A stretch of 64,000 nucleotides of DNA from contig JAVBJN010000077.1 of the NCBI GenBank assembly GCA_031546985.1, positions 62,001 through 126,000 of the forward strand. The letters are read 5' to 3'. Below the pieces are notes generated by a model. It was not told the origin of the DNA and made no database searches. It was given only the letters and a program-made list of their open reading frames with translations. Position numbers and translations under genes: made by a program. The stretch is from JAVBJN01 sp031546985 (lineage in GTDB: Bacteria; Bacteroidota; Bacteroidia; Chitinophagales; Chitinophagaceae). This document shows positions 17,112 through 25,824 of the stretch, piece by piece (the stretch's first letter is position 1; each line of letters opens with the position of its first letter).

Positions 17112-18005
17112 ATGATAGATTACAAGATACATTTTGAACAAATAAAAAGTCAATTGACTGACCTACTTGAAGAAAGGAAAAATTCAAATCAAAGAGATGA
17201 AAGAGCGGTTCAAAAGTTCTTTGAAGCTAACCCTTATGCTCTGCTATCAGTTTTGTCTGGTGTAGATTCTCACTATGACATTTTCGGTAACATAATTATT
17301 TCTCAACCTAAATTCCGAAGTTTTGATGGAGATAGGCACCCAGATTTCCTGATCGTTACTTGGAACTCGCTAAATCTGTATTTTAATTTTATTGAAATTG
17401 AAGACCCTTCAAAAAAAATATTTTCAAATGCGAACCAGCAACCTTCCTCCGACTTTTTGCAAGCGTATAACCAACTAATCCAATGGAGTTCTTTTGGGAA
17501 AAATGAGGTTGAAGATTATTGTGAAGAACTTTTACGTTCGTTGTTCAATGATAATTTTAATAATACGAATGACAAGACAAGGCATTATAATCATATTCTA
17601 CTTTATGGATTCTCACAAGAAATAACTCAACTTGGCGAAAGACATAATCATATTTTACAGCAATATTTTAATACACAAGACAAGCATCATTGTACGTATA
17701 GCAGATTACTTTCAGGTTTAAGATTTGAACAACCTTTATTTACAGTTAGAAAGGATACGGCAACAAATAAATTTAAAGCGATTGGTTTTGTTCCTTTTAA
17801 AAGTTACGTTATTGGCGACTGGTCTGACTTTCATAATATAACTCATAAACAAGAACTAATAAAAAGTTCGGATTTAATGGCCGATGACGAAAAGGAAGAA
17901 CTTATAAAGCAGATCGATGAGTTGGATAATAAGACTTTAGCGGAAATTATTAAGATTAATTCATCAGATTTAGGAACAACGTTACATGACGACTTCGATA
18001 TTTAG
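17112..18005 (+). CDS. sduA: Shedu-like DUF4263 nuclease
   Basis: 297 residues. The DUF4263 (Shedu SduA) nuclease core is visible: HPDFLIV with Asp78, the strand FNFIEIEDPS with Glu95 and Glu97, and a helix AYNQLIQW with Gln121 and Trp125, the usual D...ExE...Q..W order of this PD-(D/E)xK branch. The N-terminal ~60 residues (DERAVQKFFEANPYALL) match the lead-in helix seen in the family. Shedu is a single-gene anti-phage system; this copy is of normal to short length. It ends 18 bases from the convergent cluster B with no visible terminator. Confidence 0.78.
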   Translation: MIDYKIHFEQIKSQLTDLLEERKNSNQRDERAVQKFFEANPYALLSVLSGVDSHYDIFGNIIISQPKFRSFDGDRHPDFLIVTWNSLNLYFNFIEIEDPSKKIFSNANQQPSSDFLQAYNQLIQWSSFGKNEVEDYCEELLRSLFNDNFNNTNDKTRHYNHILLYGFSQEITQLGERHNHILQQYFNTQDKHHCTYSRLLSGLRFEQPLFTVRKDTATNKFKAIGFVPFKSYVIGDWSDFHNITHKQELIKSSDLMADDEKEELIKQIDELDNKTLAEIIKINSSDLGTTLHDDFDI

Positions 18006-18023
18006 AAATCGATTAAATTTAGA

Positions 18024-18515
18024 CTACTCTATCCGCTTAACGGTATAGGCAATTGCTACAGGAGTATTAATGTTTGATTTGGTTGGTCGGATTGTTTCTA
18101 TTTCTGCAATCTCAATTGTATCGCCAAGACCATATCCTGGCGGCGGCGGTGACTGAGGCGGAGCATCTTTATGAGCGTAGAAATTCTCTGTAATCTGACT
18201 TAACTTGCCATTTGGAAGACGATAATAAAATTCAGTCAGATTTCCTTTATAATTGAATTTAGTTCGTAAGATTCCGTCTTGAGGAATTTCAAACACTCTT
18301 TTCTTCCCCATAAACTTCTCTGCTGCACCTGAAGGTTGATCGTAGATTACGGTAGCTTTTCCAGTGTATCCGTAGGGAAAAATATATACATCTGCTTTAC
18401 TGCGCCAATAGCCTATTAAAACAATAAAGCCACCTATTACAATGACGGCGGTTATAGCCACTTGTATAATTGACCAAAGGTCATTTTTCTTGATCTCACT
18501 GGTTTCTGTAGTCAT
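18024..18515 (-). CDS. Membrane-anchored DUF6843-like protein, last gene of cluster B
   Basis: 163 residues. One transmembrane helix at ~16-37 (IIQVAITAVIVIGGFIVLIGYW) follows a charged cytoplasmic start, leaving the rest outside. The outer part (FPYGYTGKATVIYDQPSGA, then FEIPQDGILRTKF) looks like DUF6843, a beta-rich domain of unknown function in Bacteroidota. It lies 50 bases after the transglutaminase-like gene and ends cluster B; it could protect the producing cell, but this is a guess. Confidence 0.72.
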   Translation of the reverse strand: MTTETSEIKKNDLWSIIQVAITAVIVIGGFIVLIGYWRSKADVYIFPYGYTGKATVIYDQPSGAAEKFMGKKRVFEIPQDGILRTKFNYKGNLTEFYYRLPNGKLSQITENFYAHKDAPPQSPPPPGYGLGDTIEIAEIETIRPTKSNINTPVAIAYTVKRIE

Positions 18516-18565
18516 CTCGTAAGAATTTTACAGGACTATAGGTGTTATAAGTTACACGGATATTT

Positions 18566-19591
18566 TTATGGTTTGCTCTGTTGCTCTTTCATTATCTTTA
18601 ACCAGTCTTTATACATTTTCTCAGGCATTTCTCTATAGCCCAAATCATACAAGTGGATATACTGCTGTTCCATTAACGCATACGTCTTTGCTGCATTGTC
18701 ATCTTTATTCAATTTTTCCCGTTCGTACAATTTCTTTAATGTTTCTGCACGTAGCAACATAGCATTAGGATTTGTTGCATGGTATTTAAGTACAGTATCG
18801 CAACATTTCAGAATAAAGCCGTCATAGTAATTATGTGTCCTTCTTTCATAGCCCTGCGCCAGATCTACCAAACAAAGAGCTATACTCTGTTGATTGCTTA
18901 ATGTATCCATATAAAGGCTACCCTGAATTGCTTTTAGTGGAATATAATTGGCCGTAGCGATCATTGCGTCCGTAGGGAAGCTGCCATTAGTGAGTTCTGT
19001 ATTGTACCATCCCTTTTCTGGAATATAGTTCCGAAGGTATAGATGATTGGGAGCAAGGGTAAGCCAGCAAGTAGCACCTAATTCATTCGCTATTATTTTG
19101 TACAGATAAGGCATACTATGACAGTTGCCTCTATGCGAAGTGAGCAATTTCGTCACCAACGTATTTTGCCAATCCTTACTGCCGTCGAAGTCGTCAAAAT
19201 TGTATTCATAGGGTAAATAGACTATTCGTGCTGGAGAATCTATTATAATACTCGTCGTATCCTTCAATACCTGGAAAATAGCCTGATTTTTTAGTAAGTC
19301 AGTATTTTTTCGTTGGTCTGTTTCTGAAACATTTGATAACCAGGAGTAAGCGATTTTTGCAAGTTTATCACATTGCTTACTCCATTTTAAAGAATCCAGC
19401 TTGTTGTCCAGATATGCATTCTCAGTAAGGAATACCGCTTGCTGGAAAGATATTGGTTGGTTTTCTTGAATTAATTGTAGAATAGAATTGAATGTCGTTT
19501 CATACTGTTGCCCGTAGCTTAAAGAGGAGCAATATGGGAAACAGAGAAAAACAAAAAGAATATAATATTTCATTAGCAATATAATTTTCAC
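18566..19591 (-). CDS. Secreted transglutaminase-like protein of cluster B
   Basis: 341 residues with a signal peptide (YYILFVFLCFPYCSSLSYG). The transglutaminase-like domain has Cys157 in RGNCHSMP and His183 in PNHLYLR, 26 residues apart, preceded by the family block YNFDDFDGSKDWQN and closed by GYREMP near the C-terminus. It matches the N-terminal half of the fused 677-aa protein of cluster A: similar length, same motif variants (GNC, GYREMP). It is therefore the stand-alone form of that domain. It lies 10 bases after the 19602 gene in the same operon. Confidence 0.82.
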   Translation of the reverse strand: MKIILLMKYYILFVFLCFPYCSSLSYGQQYETTFNSILQLIQENQPISFQQAVFLTENAYLDNKLDSLKWSKQCDKLAKIAYSWLSNVSETDQRKNTDLLKNQAIFQVLKDTTSIIIDSPARIVYLPYEYNFDDFDGSKDWQNTLVTKLLTSHRGNCHSMPYLYKIIANELGATCWLTLAPNHLYLRNYIPEKGWYNTELTNGSFPTDAMIATANYIPLKAIQGSLYMDTLSNQQSIALCLVDLAQGYERRTHNYYDGFILKCCDTVLKYHATNPNAMLLRAETLKKLYEREKLNKDDNAAKTYALMEQQYIHLYDLGYREMPEKMYKDWLKIMKEQQSKP

Positions 19592-19601
19592 AACGTTTCC
19601 G

Positions 19602-20135
19602 TTATCGTTTTTTCTTCATTTCCTCTGGTATGTACAAATAACCAGTTTCATGGTCGGTCTTTATACCTATCCCCCATTTAAATAAATAACTCACTATAGC
19701 ATTCTTTTCAGGGTAATTAATCCCATCATTCATAATGCCATTATTAAAATACTGTTTAATGAAATGCTCTTTACCTTGCGTTGCGTTTTTATCTACACTG
19801 GCAATAGGCACGACTTTACTAAAATGCCATTTCTCTTGTAATTCTTTTACTGGCAGTGCAACTTTCACACCTTTATTTTCTGTCAAAAGATTAGATAATT
19901 CACTTCTATACGCTTCATAGGTTAGCCCCTTATTCATCGAAGACAAGAATGTAAAAAGAAAATGGCTTGTTACTACATATTGAAAGGTGTCCGCATCGGA
20001 ATAAACAGGTATAGAGATAAAGTAATCGTATCGTCTTTGGGTACTTTCGGGGCTTAACACTTTGTCGTAAAAGCTTTCACCTTGCGATTTGAAACAGCAA
20101 AGCAATAGGAATGATATAGAAAGATAGCGAATCAT
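19602..20135 (-). CDS. Exported hypothetical protein of cluster B
   Basis: 177 residues with a signal peptide (IRYLSISFLLLCCFKSQG). The mature protein is mixed helix/strand with no recognised domain. It starts 2 bases after the stop of the RHS-peptidase gene and ends 10 bases before the transglutaminase-like gene. Being directly downstream of the effector-like gene and exported, it is the best candidate for a partner or immunity protein in this cluster. Confidence 0.75.
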   Translation of the reverse strand: MIRYLSISFLLLCCFKSQGESFYDKVLSPESTQRRYDYFISIPVYSDADTFQYVVTSHFLFTFLSSMNKGLTYEAYRSELSNLLTENKGVKVALPVKELQEKWHFSKVVPIASVDKNATQGKEHFIKQYFNNGIMNDGINYPEKNAIVSYLFKWGIGIKTDHETGYLYIPEEMKKKR

Positions 20136-20137
20136 AA

Positions 20138-21088
20138 TTACGGTTTTTTTACATCTTGAAGCGGTGCGTTCAATTCTTCGGATGGTATAGGTACGCCACT
20201 ATATGTAGTTTTTTGTGGATCGCCGGTAGATTTTCTTGACAAGTTTTCAACTTTAACAGCATCCACTTCTTCATATTCTACGCCATTTGCATTTTGTCCG
20301 GCTCGCGCTGTACCCTGGTCATAATCATAACTATGCCCTAAAAAATCATGCGCCAACCCTGCTCTTGGTGTTCTTTTATCACCCCTAATATTTTCCTCTG
20401 CGCGTGGATCATAATCCACGCTGGAACCTGTTGGTAAATGATCAGTAACCCTTTGTTCCACATCAGGGGTTGAGCCATTCCCATCTGCCGGATTGTTAGG
20501 CAATCCAATTGTGTGAATTTCTTTACTGTCCTGAAGTACACCAACCCTTCTTCCCAATTCTTTGTCGTCTTTTTTAAGCAAATCTATATCTCTTGCAACC
20601 GTAATGGCATAACCGTTATTTCCTTTGTATTTGGAACCGTCTTCATTATAAAGTTTGCCTCCCCGGTATGTTACATAACGGTTGGAAAACGCACCTGTTT
20701 CATCCTGTGTCCTGAAAGCAATACGAATTTCCCTTCCATCAGGGTCTTTGTATAAGATAGGATTATTTGCACAAAAGGCATACGGGCTTATACTTGGATA
20801 CTTACTGGCAAGGGGGTCAATAGCTAACCATCGGGAAGGAGAACTATTAGTAAACGTGGTATCATTTTCATTCAGCAAACGAACGATCTTTTTCGTTCTT
20901 GTATTAATAATGACAGAACCCATGCGTTGTAAGCTGTCCGTGTCGAAATGCTCCACATACTTGCCATGTGTGAGTGTGACAACGTTGCCCTTTTTACCTA
21001 TTGCTTTGTACGGGTTATAGTCCTGCGCAGCAGCAGTAAAAGCAGCAGACAGCAATATTAATGACGAAAGGAGTTTTATGTTTCGCAT
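20138..21088 (-). CDS. Secreted RHS-core protein with zincin-like C-terminus (cluster B)
   Basis: 316 residues with a signal peptide (IKLLSSLILLSAAFTAAAQ). Residues ~88-120 carry the RHS-associated core signature (WLAIDPLASKYPSISPYAF, then NNPI and DPDG), without the repeat barrel. The C-terminal domain has LAHDFLGHSYDYDQG with His247 and His252, then EEVDAVKVEN, close to the His..His...Glu-Asn pattern of M91-like (NleD-type) peptidase effectors, but with one extra residue between the two His (HDFLGH rather than HExxH). It equals the second half of the fused cluster A protein. Whether the changed motif still binds metal is unclear. Confidence 0.8.
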   Translation of the reverse strand: MRNIKLLSSLILLSAAFTAAAQDYNPYKAIGKKGNVVTLTHGKYVEHFDTDSLQRMGSVIINTRTKKIVRLLNENDTTFTNSSPSRWLAIDPLASKYPSISPYAFCANNPILYKDPDGREIRIAFRTQDETGAFSNRYVTYRGGKLYNEDGSKYKGNNGYAITVARDIDLLKKDDKELGRRVGVLQDSKEIHTIGLPNNPADGNGSTPDVEQRVTDHLPTGSSVDYDPRAEENIRGDKRTPRAGLAHDFLGHSYDYDQGTARAGQNANGVEYEEVDAVKVENLSRKSTGDPQKTTYSGVPIPSEELNAPLQDVKKP

Positions 21089-21097
21089 AAGTGAAAA

Positions 21098-22459
21098 TTA
21101 TTGCTTTTTTATTTGAATAGTGACTTTTGACTTTTTTAGTTGTTCTGATATTAAGCGATTGATTTCCTGGTTTTCCTGCTTCTTCTTTTCGTCCTCTATC
21201 GTTTTTAACCAGCGTTCATAGGCTTCTTTAGGCATGTCCTGATAGCCTGTGCCGTCGATCATCGCATAAGCAGCGTGCATTTCTTTGTAAGCGGCATATT
21301 CGTTAGGATGGTTGGGTAGATCATCAACACCTTTAACACCTGCAGCACGAATCATCCGCATGGTGCGCTTGGTGATTTCATTTTCATCTATGATTAAAGC
21401 GGTAAGATTTTTTGGTTCCAGTTGTTCTATCTTTTTACGCATCTGCGCAGCAAAATCATCATAGCCAAACTTATCCATGTACCCCATTAATAAATCGGAA
21501 AGGCAATAAACCCAAAGTCGCTTTTGTGAAAAAGTATCAAGAAAAGTTTTGTTCTTGATAGCCGTAGCATTGATGTATCCCGATTGAATCATCCACTGTG
21601 CGCTTACAATATTGCCGTTTGTCGTTTCGTAAAATAGCAGGTTGCCGTTATCATCGGGGAATTGGATGAATGAATGTTGCGGAGAAATAGAAAGCCATGC
21701 TTTCGCTTTTAATTGCTGCGCAATCATCAAATATAAAAGAGGCATGGAATGACATTGCCCGGAATTGGTTGCGATCAGTTTTGAAACAAACATCTTCGAC
21801 CAATCCTTTTCTCCCATGAAATCATCAAAATCATATTTCAGCGATGGAACACTCATGGTTGTATTCCTTTCAGCATAATAGTAGCTATTATCCCGTTGAT
21901 ACAATTGCTGTATGCCATAATTCAAGGCAAGCTGATTAGTGGTGTCAAGTTTTTCGCGCTTTAATATCTGACGTACCAGGTTTACCCGATGATGAATGGC
22001 ATTTGAATACTGTGCGTAGGAAATGGTATTATTATAGAAGGCGTTTTCAGTAATGAATACGGCATCGGCAAGAGAAAAGTCATCAGGGTTTAATTTCAAT
22101 AGCTTACTGTAGGCATCTCTGTAAATTTTTGTTGCCTGTATGTATTCTCTTTGAGCATTGCCTTTATCAAGTTCTTCAACATCCTTGCGTATATCTTCAA
22201 GCTGTTGTTGCTGGTTCTGATTGCCTGGCTGCCTTAAAAATTGATTTTGACTATTTATGACACTTGAAGCAGTGCCGCCCATCTGAACCTGAGTGTTGGT
22301 ACCCAGAGCAGGCTTTACGCCACCAACATTATCATAACGGGGGAAGGACGCAACTTGAGGGGTCAGTATCGTAGGGATGCCGACATTCTGTGAATGACCT
22401 TTTGGGTTGCAGAAAATAATACATAACAGCACTTGTGCCGCTGCCAGTAGCTTGTTCAT
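21098..22459 (-). CDS. Secreted transglutaminase-like protein, first gene of cluster B
   Basis: 453 residues. Signal peptide, a Gln-rich linker (~60-100, QNQQQQLEDIRKD) and a transglutaminase-like domain with Cys236 in SGQCHSMP and His262 in PQHSF; YDFDDFMGEKDWSK precedes the Cys and GYQDMP comes near the end. Best matched by the cluster A opener at 9558 (same linker, same GQC and GYQDMP variants). The last ~40 residues are a charged helix. It ends 9 bases before the RHS-peptidase gene. Function inferred from fold motifs only. Confidence 0.82.
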   Translation of the reverse strand: MNKLLAAAQVLLCIIFCNPKGHSQNVGIPTILTPQVASFPRYDNVGGVKPALGTNTQVQMGGTASSVINSQNQFLRQPGNQNQQQQLEDIRKDVEELDKGNAQREYIQATKIYRDAYSKLLKLNPDDFSLADAVFITENAFYNNTISYAQYSNAIHHRVNLVRQILKREKLDTTNQLALNYGIQQLYQRDNSYYYAERNTTMSVPSLKYDFDDFMGEKDWSKMFVSKLIATNSGQCHSMPLLYLMIAQQLKAKAWLSISPQHSFIQFPDDNGNLLFYETTNGNIVSAQWMIQSGYINATAIKNKTFLDTFSQKRLWVYCLSDLLMGYMDKFGYDDFAAQMRKKIEQLEPKNLTALIIDENEITKRTMRMIRAAGVKGVDDLPNHPNEYAAYKEMHAAYAMIDGTGYQDMPKEAYERWLKTIEDEKKKQENQEINRLISEQLKKSKVTIQIKKQ

Positions 22460-22529
22460 TTGTTTGGTTGATAAGTGAAAAGGGTTATGCGATATTACAA
22501 ATTTTATTTTAATTTATCCATTAATTTTC

Positions 22530-22976
22530 TCATTGAAGTCGTATGTATTCTAATAGGCTCGTTGCCATCCACTCCGAAAAGAAATGCCCCCGGTTTACAA
22601 GTGAGATAATAGCTTCTTTCCATTCCAATGGATCGCCACTTTTAATCAGGTAGGAGGTTGCACCATTTTTAACCATTTTCACTAAAGATTCTGTTTCAAG
22701 ATTAGCTGTAAGTGCAGCAATTTTTATCTCAGGAAATTGTCGCCTTATTATAGCAGCCACTTGATAGCCCTTCATTTTAGGCATGTTATAATCCAAAAGA
22801 CAAACTTTAGGTAATGTTTCTGCGTTACTTAACTGTTCAATCAATGTTTTACCGTCCGGTGCCGCTATAATTACTTTGAAACCCAATTGTTTTAATACAG
22901 TACATATCATTTCCCGCATTTGCTTGTGGTCATCTACAATAGCTACGCTGATTTCTTCATTTTGCTCAATCGTCAT
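22530..22976 (-). CDS. Single-domain response regulator
   Basis: 148 residues. CheY-like receiver: acidic pair Asp15-Asp16, phospho-acceptor Asp62 (LLDYNMP), the conserved Thr in ALTAN and Lys112 (LIKSGDP). Only ~25 residues follow the receiver (GHFFSEWMATSLLEYI), too short for a LuxR-type DNA-binding domain, whose lead-in this segment resembles. It may be a truncated NarL/LuxR-type regulator or a true stand-alone receiver. No kinase gene is nearby. It lies 70 bases upstream of cluster B in the same direction. Confidence 0.85.
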   Translation of the reverse strand: MTIEQNEEISVAIVDDHKQMREMICTVLKQLGFKVIIAAPDGKTLIEQLSNAETLPKVCLLDYNMPKMKGYQVAAIIRRQFPEIKIAALTANLETESLVKMVKNGATSYLIKSGDPLEWKEAIISLVNRGHFFSEWMATSLLEYIRLQ

Positions 22977-22998
22977 TTATTTATGGTGTTAGGAATTT

Positions 22999-23013
22999 AC
23001 AAATTGAATTTGT
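22999..23013. promoter_or_regulatory. Palindrome upstream of the response regulator
   Basis: ACAAATTGAATTTGT is a perfect 7+1+7 palindrome 23 bases before the start codon, and overlaps a near -7 match on the minus strand. Candidate operator. The rest of 23014-23184 shows nothing clear. Confidence 0.35.
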
Positions 23014-23184
23014 GATAATGTTTAATTGTTATAGTTGGTTCACAACGTTTCAATGCAATTTTCCTGCCATAGCGAAGGAAAAGTTTACATTCAAGCCTGC
23101 AAAATTTTAATGGTGGTTTTTTTGATGGTTATAGTGGTGTTTATTATTATCAATATTAGAAAGCTGCTTAGACTATTAATAATC

Positions 23185-25494
23185 CTATTCGTTTATTTCT
23201 TCTGGGCTTTCGATAATAAATGTTCCTTTGGTGAACGTGTAATACCTTCCTTTGAAGCGGATGTACTCTTTATCAATTATTATCTCGCCGCTACTATGCC
23301 GTTTTTCCATTACTCGCGGAAAGTGTTTAGAAGAGGGACTTTCAGAAGGTTTATAACCCATGCGTCTTAGCATTTCGCTTACATAGCTTTTATTATGGTG
23401 CTGTTTTACAAGTGAAGCAACTTCCATCAGCGGCATTGTAATAATTTCATCGCCGCTCACTTCAAACAGTTCTGATATTGCAATTTCCAGCTGCTTTTCC
23501 AATGTCATTTTGCTGGAAGCAACTACTTTCTTTAAGGCATCAGTAACTAATAGCCTCGTTTCAAACCAATGGCGTTCTCTTTCCAATGATTTCATTTTTC
23601 GGCCACTCAGGAAACAAACAAATCCGGGAATTTCACCGACCATTTTTTTTAGCAGGTTCACATCCCTGTGTTCATCCGAAAGGGGAGGGACTTTAATGAC
23701 CCAAAACCTGATCTCTTCTTTGTCTATCCTGATAAAGTCATCTACTTTATTAGAGTTGAGAATGAACTTGGAAAAGAAACTAATACTCTTCTGATCCTTT
23801 CCCTTACTGTTCCAAATGGCAGTTTTGGCGGTAGATAATGCTTTAAGCCTTTCTAAAACAATGTCCTTATCCACCTTTGTTTCGTCCACCATTACAATTA
23901 GCTTGCTCAACCAGTGCGCATTAAAATCATTTTTGAGATCTGCATTACCTACGATGGCCATGTTCTCTTTGTAAATTTCTTTAAGCCAGTCACCAAAAGT
24001 GGTTTTACCTGTTTGTCTTTCCACACTTACAAGGCATAGGATCGGGAGAATTTGTTGCGGTTTCTGATACAATAATTGCAGGTAATCCAACCCCAACTCC
24101 CATCGCTCTATCCCGCTTGAAGGATCACTTTCATTCAACAGCACTATTTCATTTCCGAAAATGTGCTTAATGAAATTCAGCGTATGATAGCAATCTATTT
24201 CATCATTCGGCTCCCATTCAAAGGGGTGATATAGGTTATAGCAGTTATGGATTACCTGCCGGTAGTCTGTGTGGCTTGGTACATTGCAGAAGGAAGTGTA
24301 TTTGGGGATATGCTTAAAAATATTCTTGTCATTATCCTCTTGTATGGTTTTCTTTTCCCGGCGTTCAAACGTCCTGAAAATATTATTCCATTGGTCGGGT
24401 ATTTCAACATATTGATAATAGGTGTCGCCAACCCGGAAGTAATTCAAGGCTCCTTTCGGAATTATAATGCTGCATCTGGACGATTCCGTATCATATTTAT
24501 ACGTGGTACCAAAGAACTTAAACGGAACGTTTTTTAGTTCCGGCCTTACTTCGCTGTGGTGCCTGTAAAATTCATCAACATCATGGAGCATGAAATATTT
24601 ATACACGGCACTGGTCGTTCTTGTGATCTCGATCCTGCTTAAATAAGTGCCGGAATAAAACCCGGACTTCTGCATTCTGAAATCATTAAACTCATCAGCA
24701 ATTTTTGCCAGCTCTTTTTCCTTCGCTGTACATAAAAGGTCATCAAGCCCTTTAGGGTTACCCTCCAGCTCGTCTGAATTTATGTGGGCGAAGTACAGCC
24801 TGATTCCTTCTTTACTTAGCAAATCATGAAAGGCTTCTACACTCTTAAAAAAAGTGTGTGGCCTGGTAGCAAGATCAACAGTTTCCTTTATCTCTTTATT
24901 GGTAACATTCCTGCAATCTCCATCATGCAGCCAGACTATCTTTTGAACCTTACATTGCTTTATAAGTTTCAGTATGTCTTCGTGCATTAAGCCGTCCCCG
25001 TCTTTCAGGCAGGTTATAGAGGGTACACCTACACAATAAATTCCATGCATCATGGCCTTAAATGCCTTGAAGTGACCTTCGGTCAGGTATAATATTTCTA
25101 TATCTTCTGATGCAGCATATTTTTTCAATAACACTGGCGGGAAAAACGGTACTGTTTTTTGACCTCGCGGTATATCGTACTTCTGAATGCTATTATCTTT
25201 CTTTTGTTTTGGGTATAGCAGCCTGGTTTGCCTGTACTCCCTGGTCTTTTGCTTTCCCTCTATACTCCTGAACCAATGCACTTCACCGAGGATAGAATAC
25301 AATAGTATGCCTATCCCTTTTTCATTGGGTTCAAAAATCCTGTACCTTTTGGTAACATTGGGTAGTTTGTGATATTGAGTATTTCTAAAACTGTCTTTGT
25401 AGAGGTCAATTTCAAGCATATCATCAGTAATACCTAATGCGTCCATCCGTTCCTTAAAGTAACGTTCGGTAGTTATAAATATGCTTTCATTCAT
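23185..25494 (-). CDS. TOPRIM/DUF5906-type primase-helicase of a mobile element
   Basis: 769 residues. N-terminal half: a TOPRIM-like domain with Glu139 (LTEGHFKAF) and Asp191/Asp193 (LHDGDCR). C-terminal half: a phage/plasmid SF3-like helicase of the DUF5906 group with Walker A (VERQTGKT, 491-498), Walker B-like LIVMVDE and a later NSNKVDDF segment. Such proteins replicate phages, satellites and integrative elements in Bacteroidota. The two small genes upstream and the divergent repressor make a compact replication-control module. No integrase, relaxase or capsid gene is in the window, so the element is either a remnant or extends beyond it. Confidence 0.8.
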   Translation of the reverse strand: MNESIFITTERYFKERMDALGITDDMLEIDLYKDSFRNTQYHKLPNVTKRYRIFEPNEKGIGILLYSILGEVHWFRSIEGKQKTREYRQTRLLYPKQKKDNSIQKYDIPRGQKTVPFFPPVLLKKYAASEDIEILYLTEGHFKAFKAMMHGIYCVGVPSITCLKDGDGLMHEDILKLIKQCKVQKIVWLHDGDCRNVTNKEIKETVDLATRPHTFFKSVEAFHDLLSKEGIRLYFAHINSDELEGNPKGLDDLLCTAKEKELAKIADEFNDFRMQKSGFYSGTYLSRIEITRTTSAVYKYFMLHDVDEFYRHHSEVRPELKNVPFKFFGTTYKYDTESSRCSIIIPKGALNYFRVGDTYYQYVEIPDQWNNIFRTFERREKKTIQEDNDKNIFKHIPKYTSFCNVPSHTDYRQVIHNCYNLYHPFEWEPNDEIDCYHTLNFIKHIFGNEIVLLNESDPSSGIERWELGLDYLQLLYQKPQQILPILCLVSVERQTGKTTFGDWLKEIYKENMAIVGNADLKNDFNAHWLSKLIVMVDETKVDKDIVLERLKALSTAKTAIWNSKGKDQKSISFFSKFILNSNKVDDFIRIDKEEIRFWVIKVPPLSDEHRDVNLLKKMVGEIPGFVCFLSGRKMKSLERERHWFETRLLVTDALKKVVASSKMTLEKQLEIAISELFEVSGDEIITMPLMEVASLVKQHHNKSYVSEMLRRMGYKPSESPSSKHFPRVMEKRHSSGEIIIDKEYIRFKGRYYTFTKGTFIIESPEEINE

Positions 25495-25551
25495 ATTGTG
25501 TTCAACTGTTACGAATAGGTTGTTAGTGCGCCTATATTTTGTCGCTATAGG

Positions 25552-25824
25552 CTAAATGTTTGTATGTCCATCAACGATGTTGTATTTAATGTTTAGTGTC
25601 TGTAGGATATCCCCAATAGTGGGAGCCAGCTTTTCTTCCAGATGATTTACCAAGGCATTTAGGCTGCTCAGTTCTAATCCGAAGGAAATTAATTTCAGCC
25701 TGCATTTAAAACAACCGCATTCCAGGTACCTTAATTCCAGGTCGGTGTATATTTCTTTATACTTTTCTTGTAGGTTACAAAACTCCAGGTAAGCTATCAT
25801 ATCAGTTCTATTTGTTGGTTTCAT
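25552..25824 (-). CDS. Small hypothetical protein of the replication module
   Basis: 90 residues from the ATG at 25822-25824, which overlaps the end of the upstream gene by 17 bases; the longer frame from 25908 would overlap it by 101 bases and is less likely. It has three Cys in ECGCFKC, a possible metal-binding knuckle, and a leucine-rich C-terminal helix. Family unknown. The overlap suggests translational coupling. Confidence 0.65.
   Translation of the reverse strand: MKPTNRTDMIAYLEFCNLQEKYKEIYTDLELRYLECGCFKCRLKLISFGLELSSLNALVNHLEEKLAPTIGDILQTLNIKYNIVDGHTNI

Noticed and set aside
23998..24009. Reverse copy of the AACCACTTT motif
   Set aside because: It lies inside the helicase gene where it encodes KTTF of the Walker A region, so it is explained by coding constraint.
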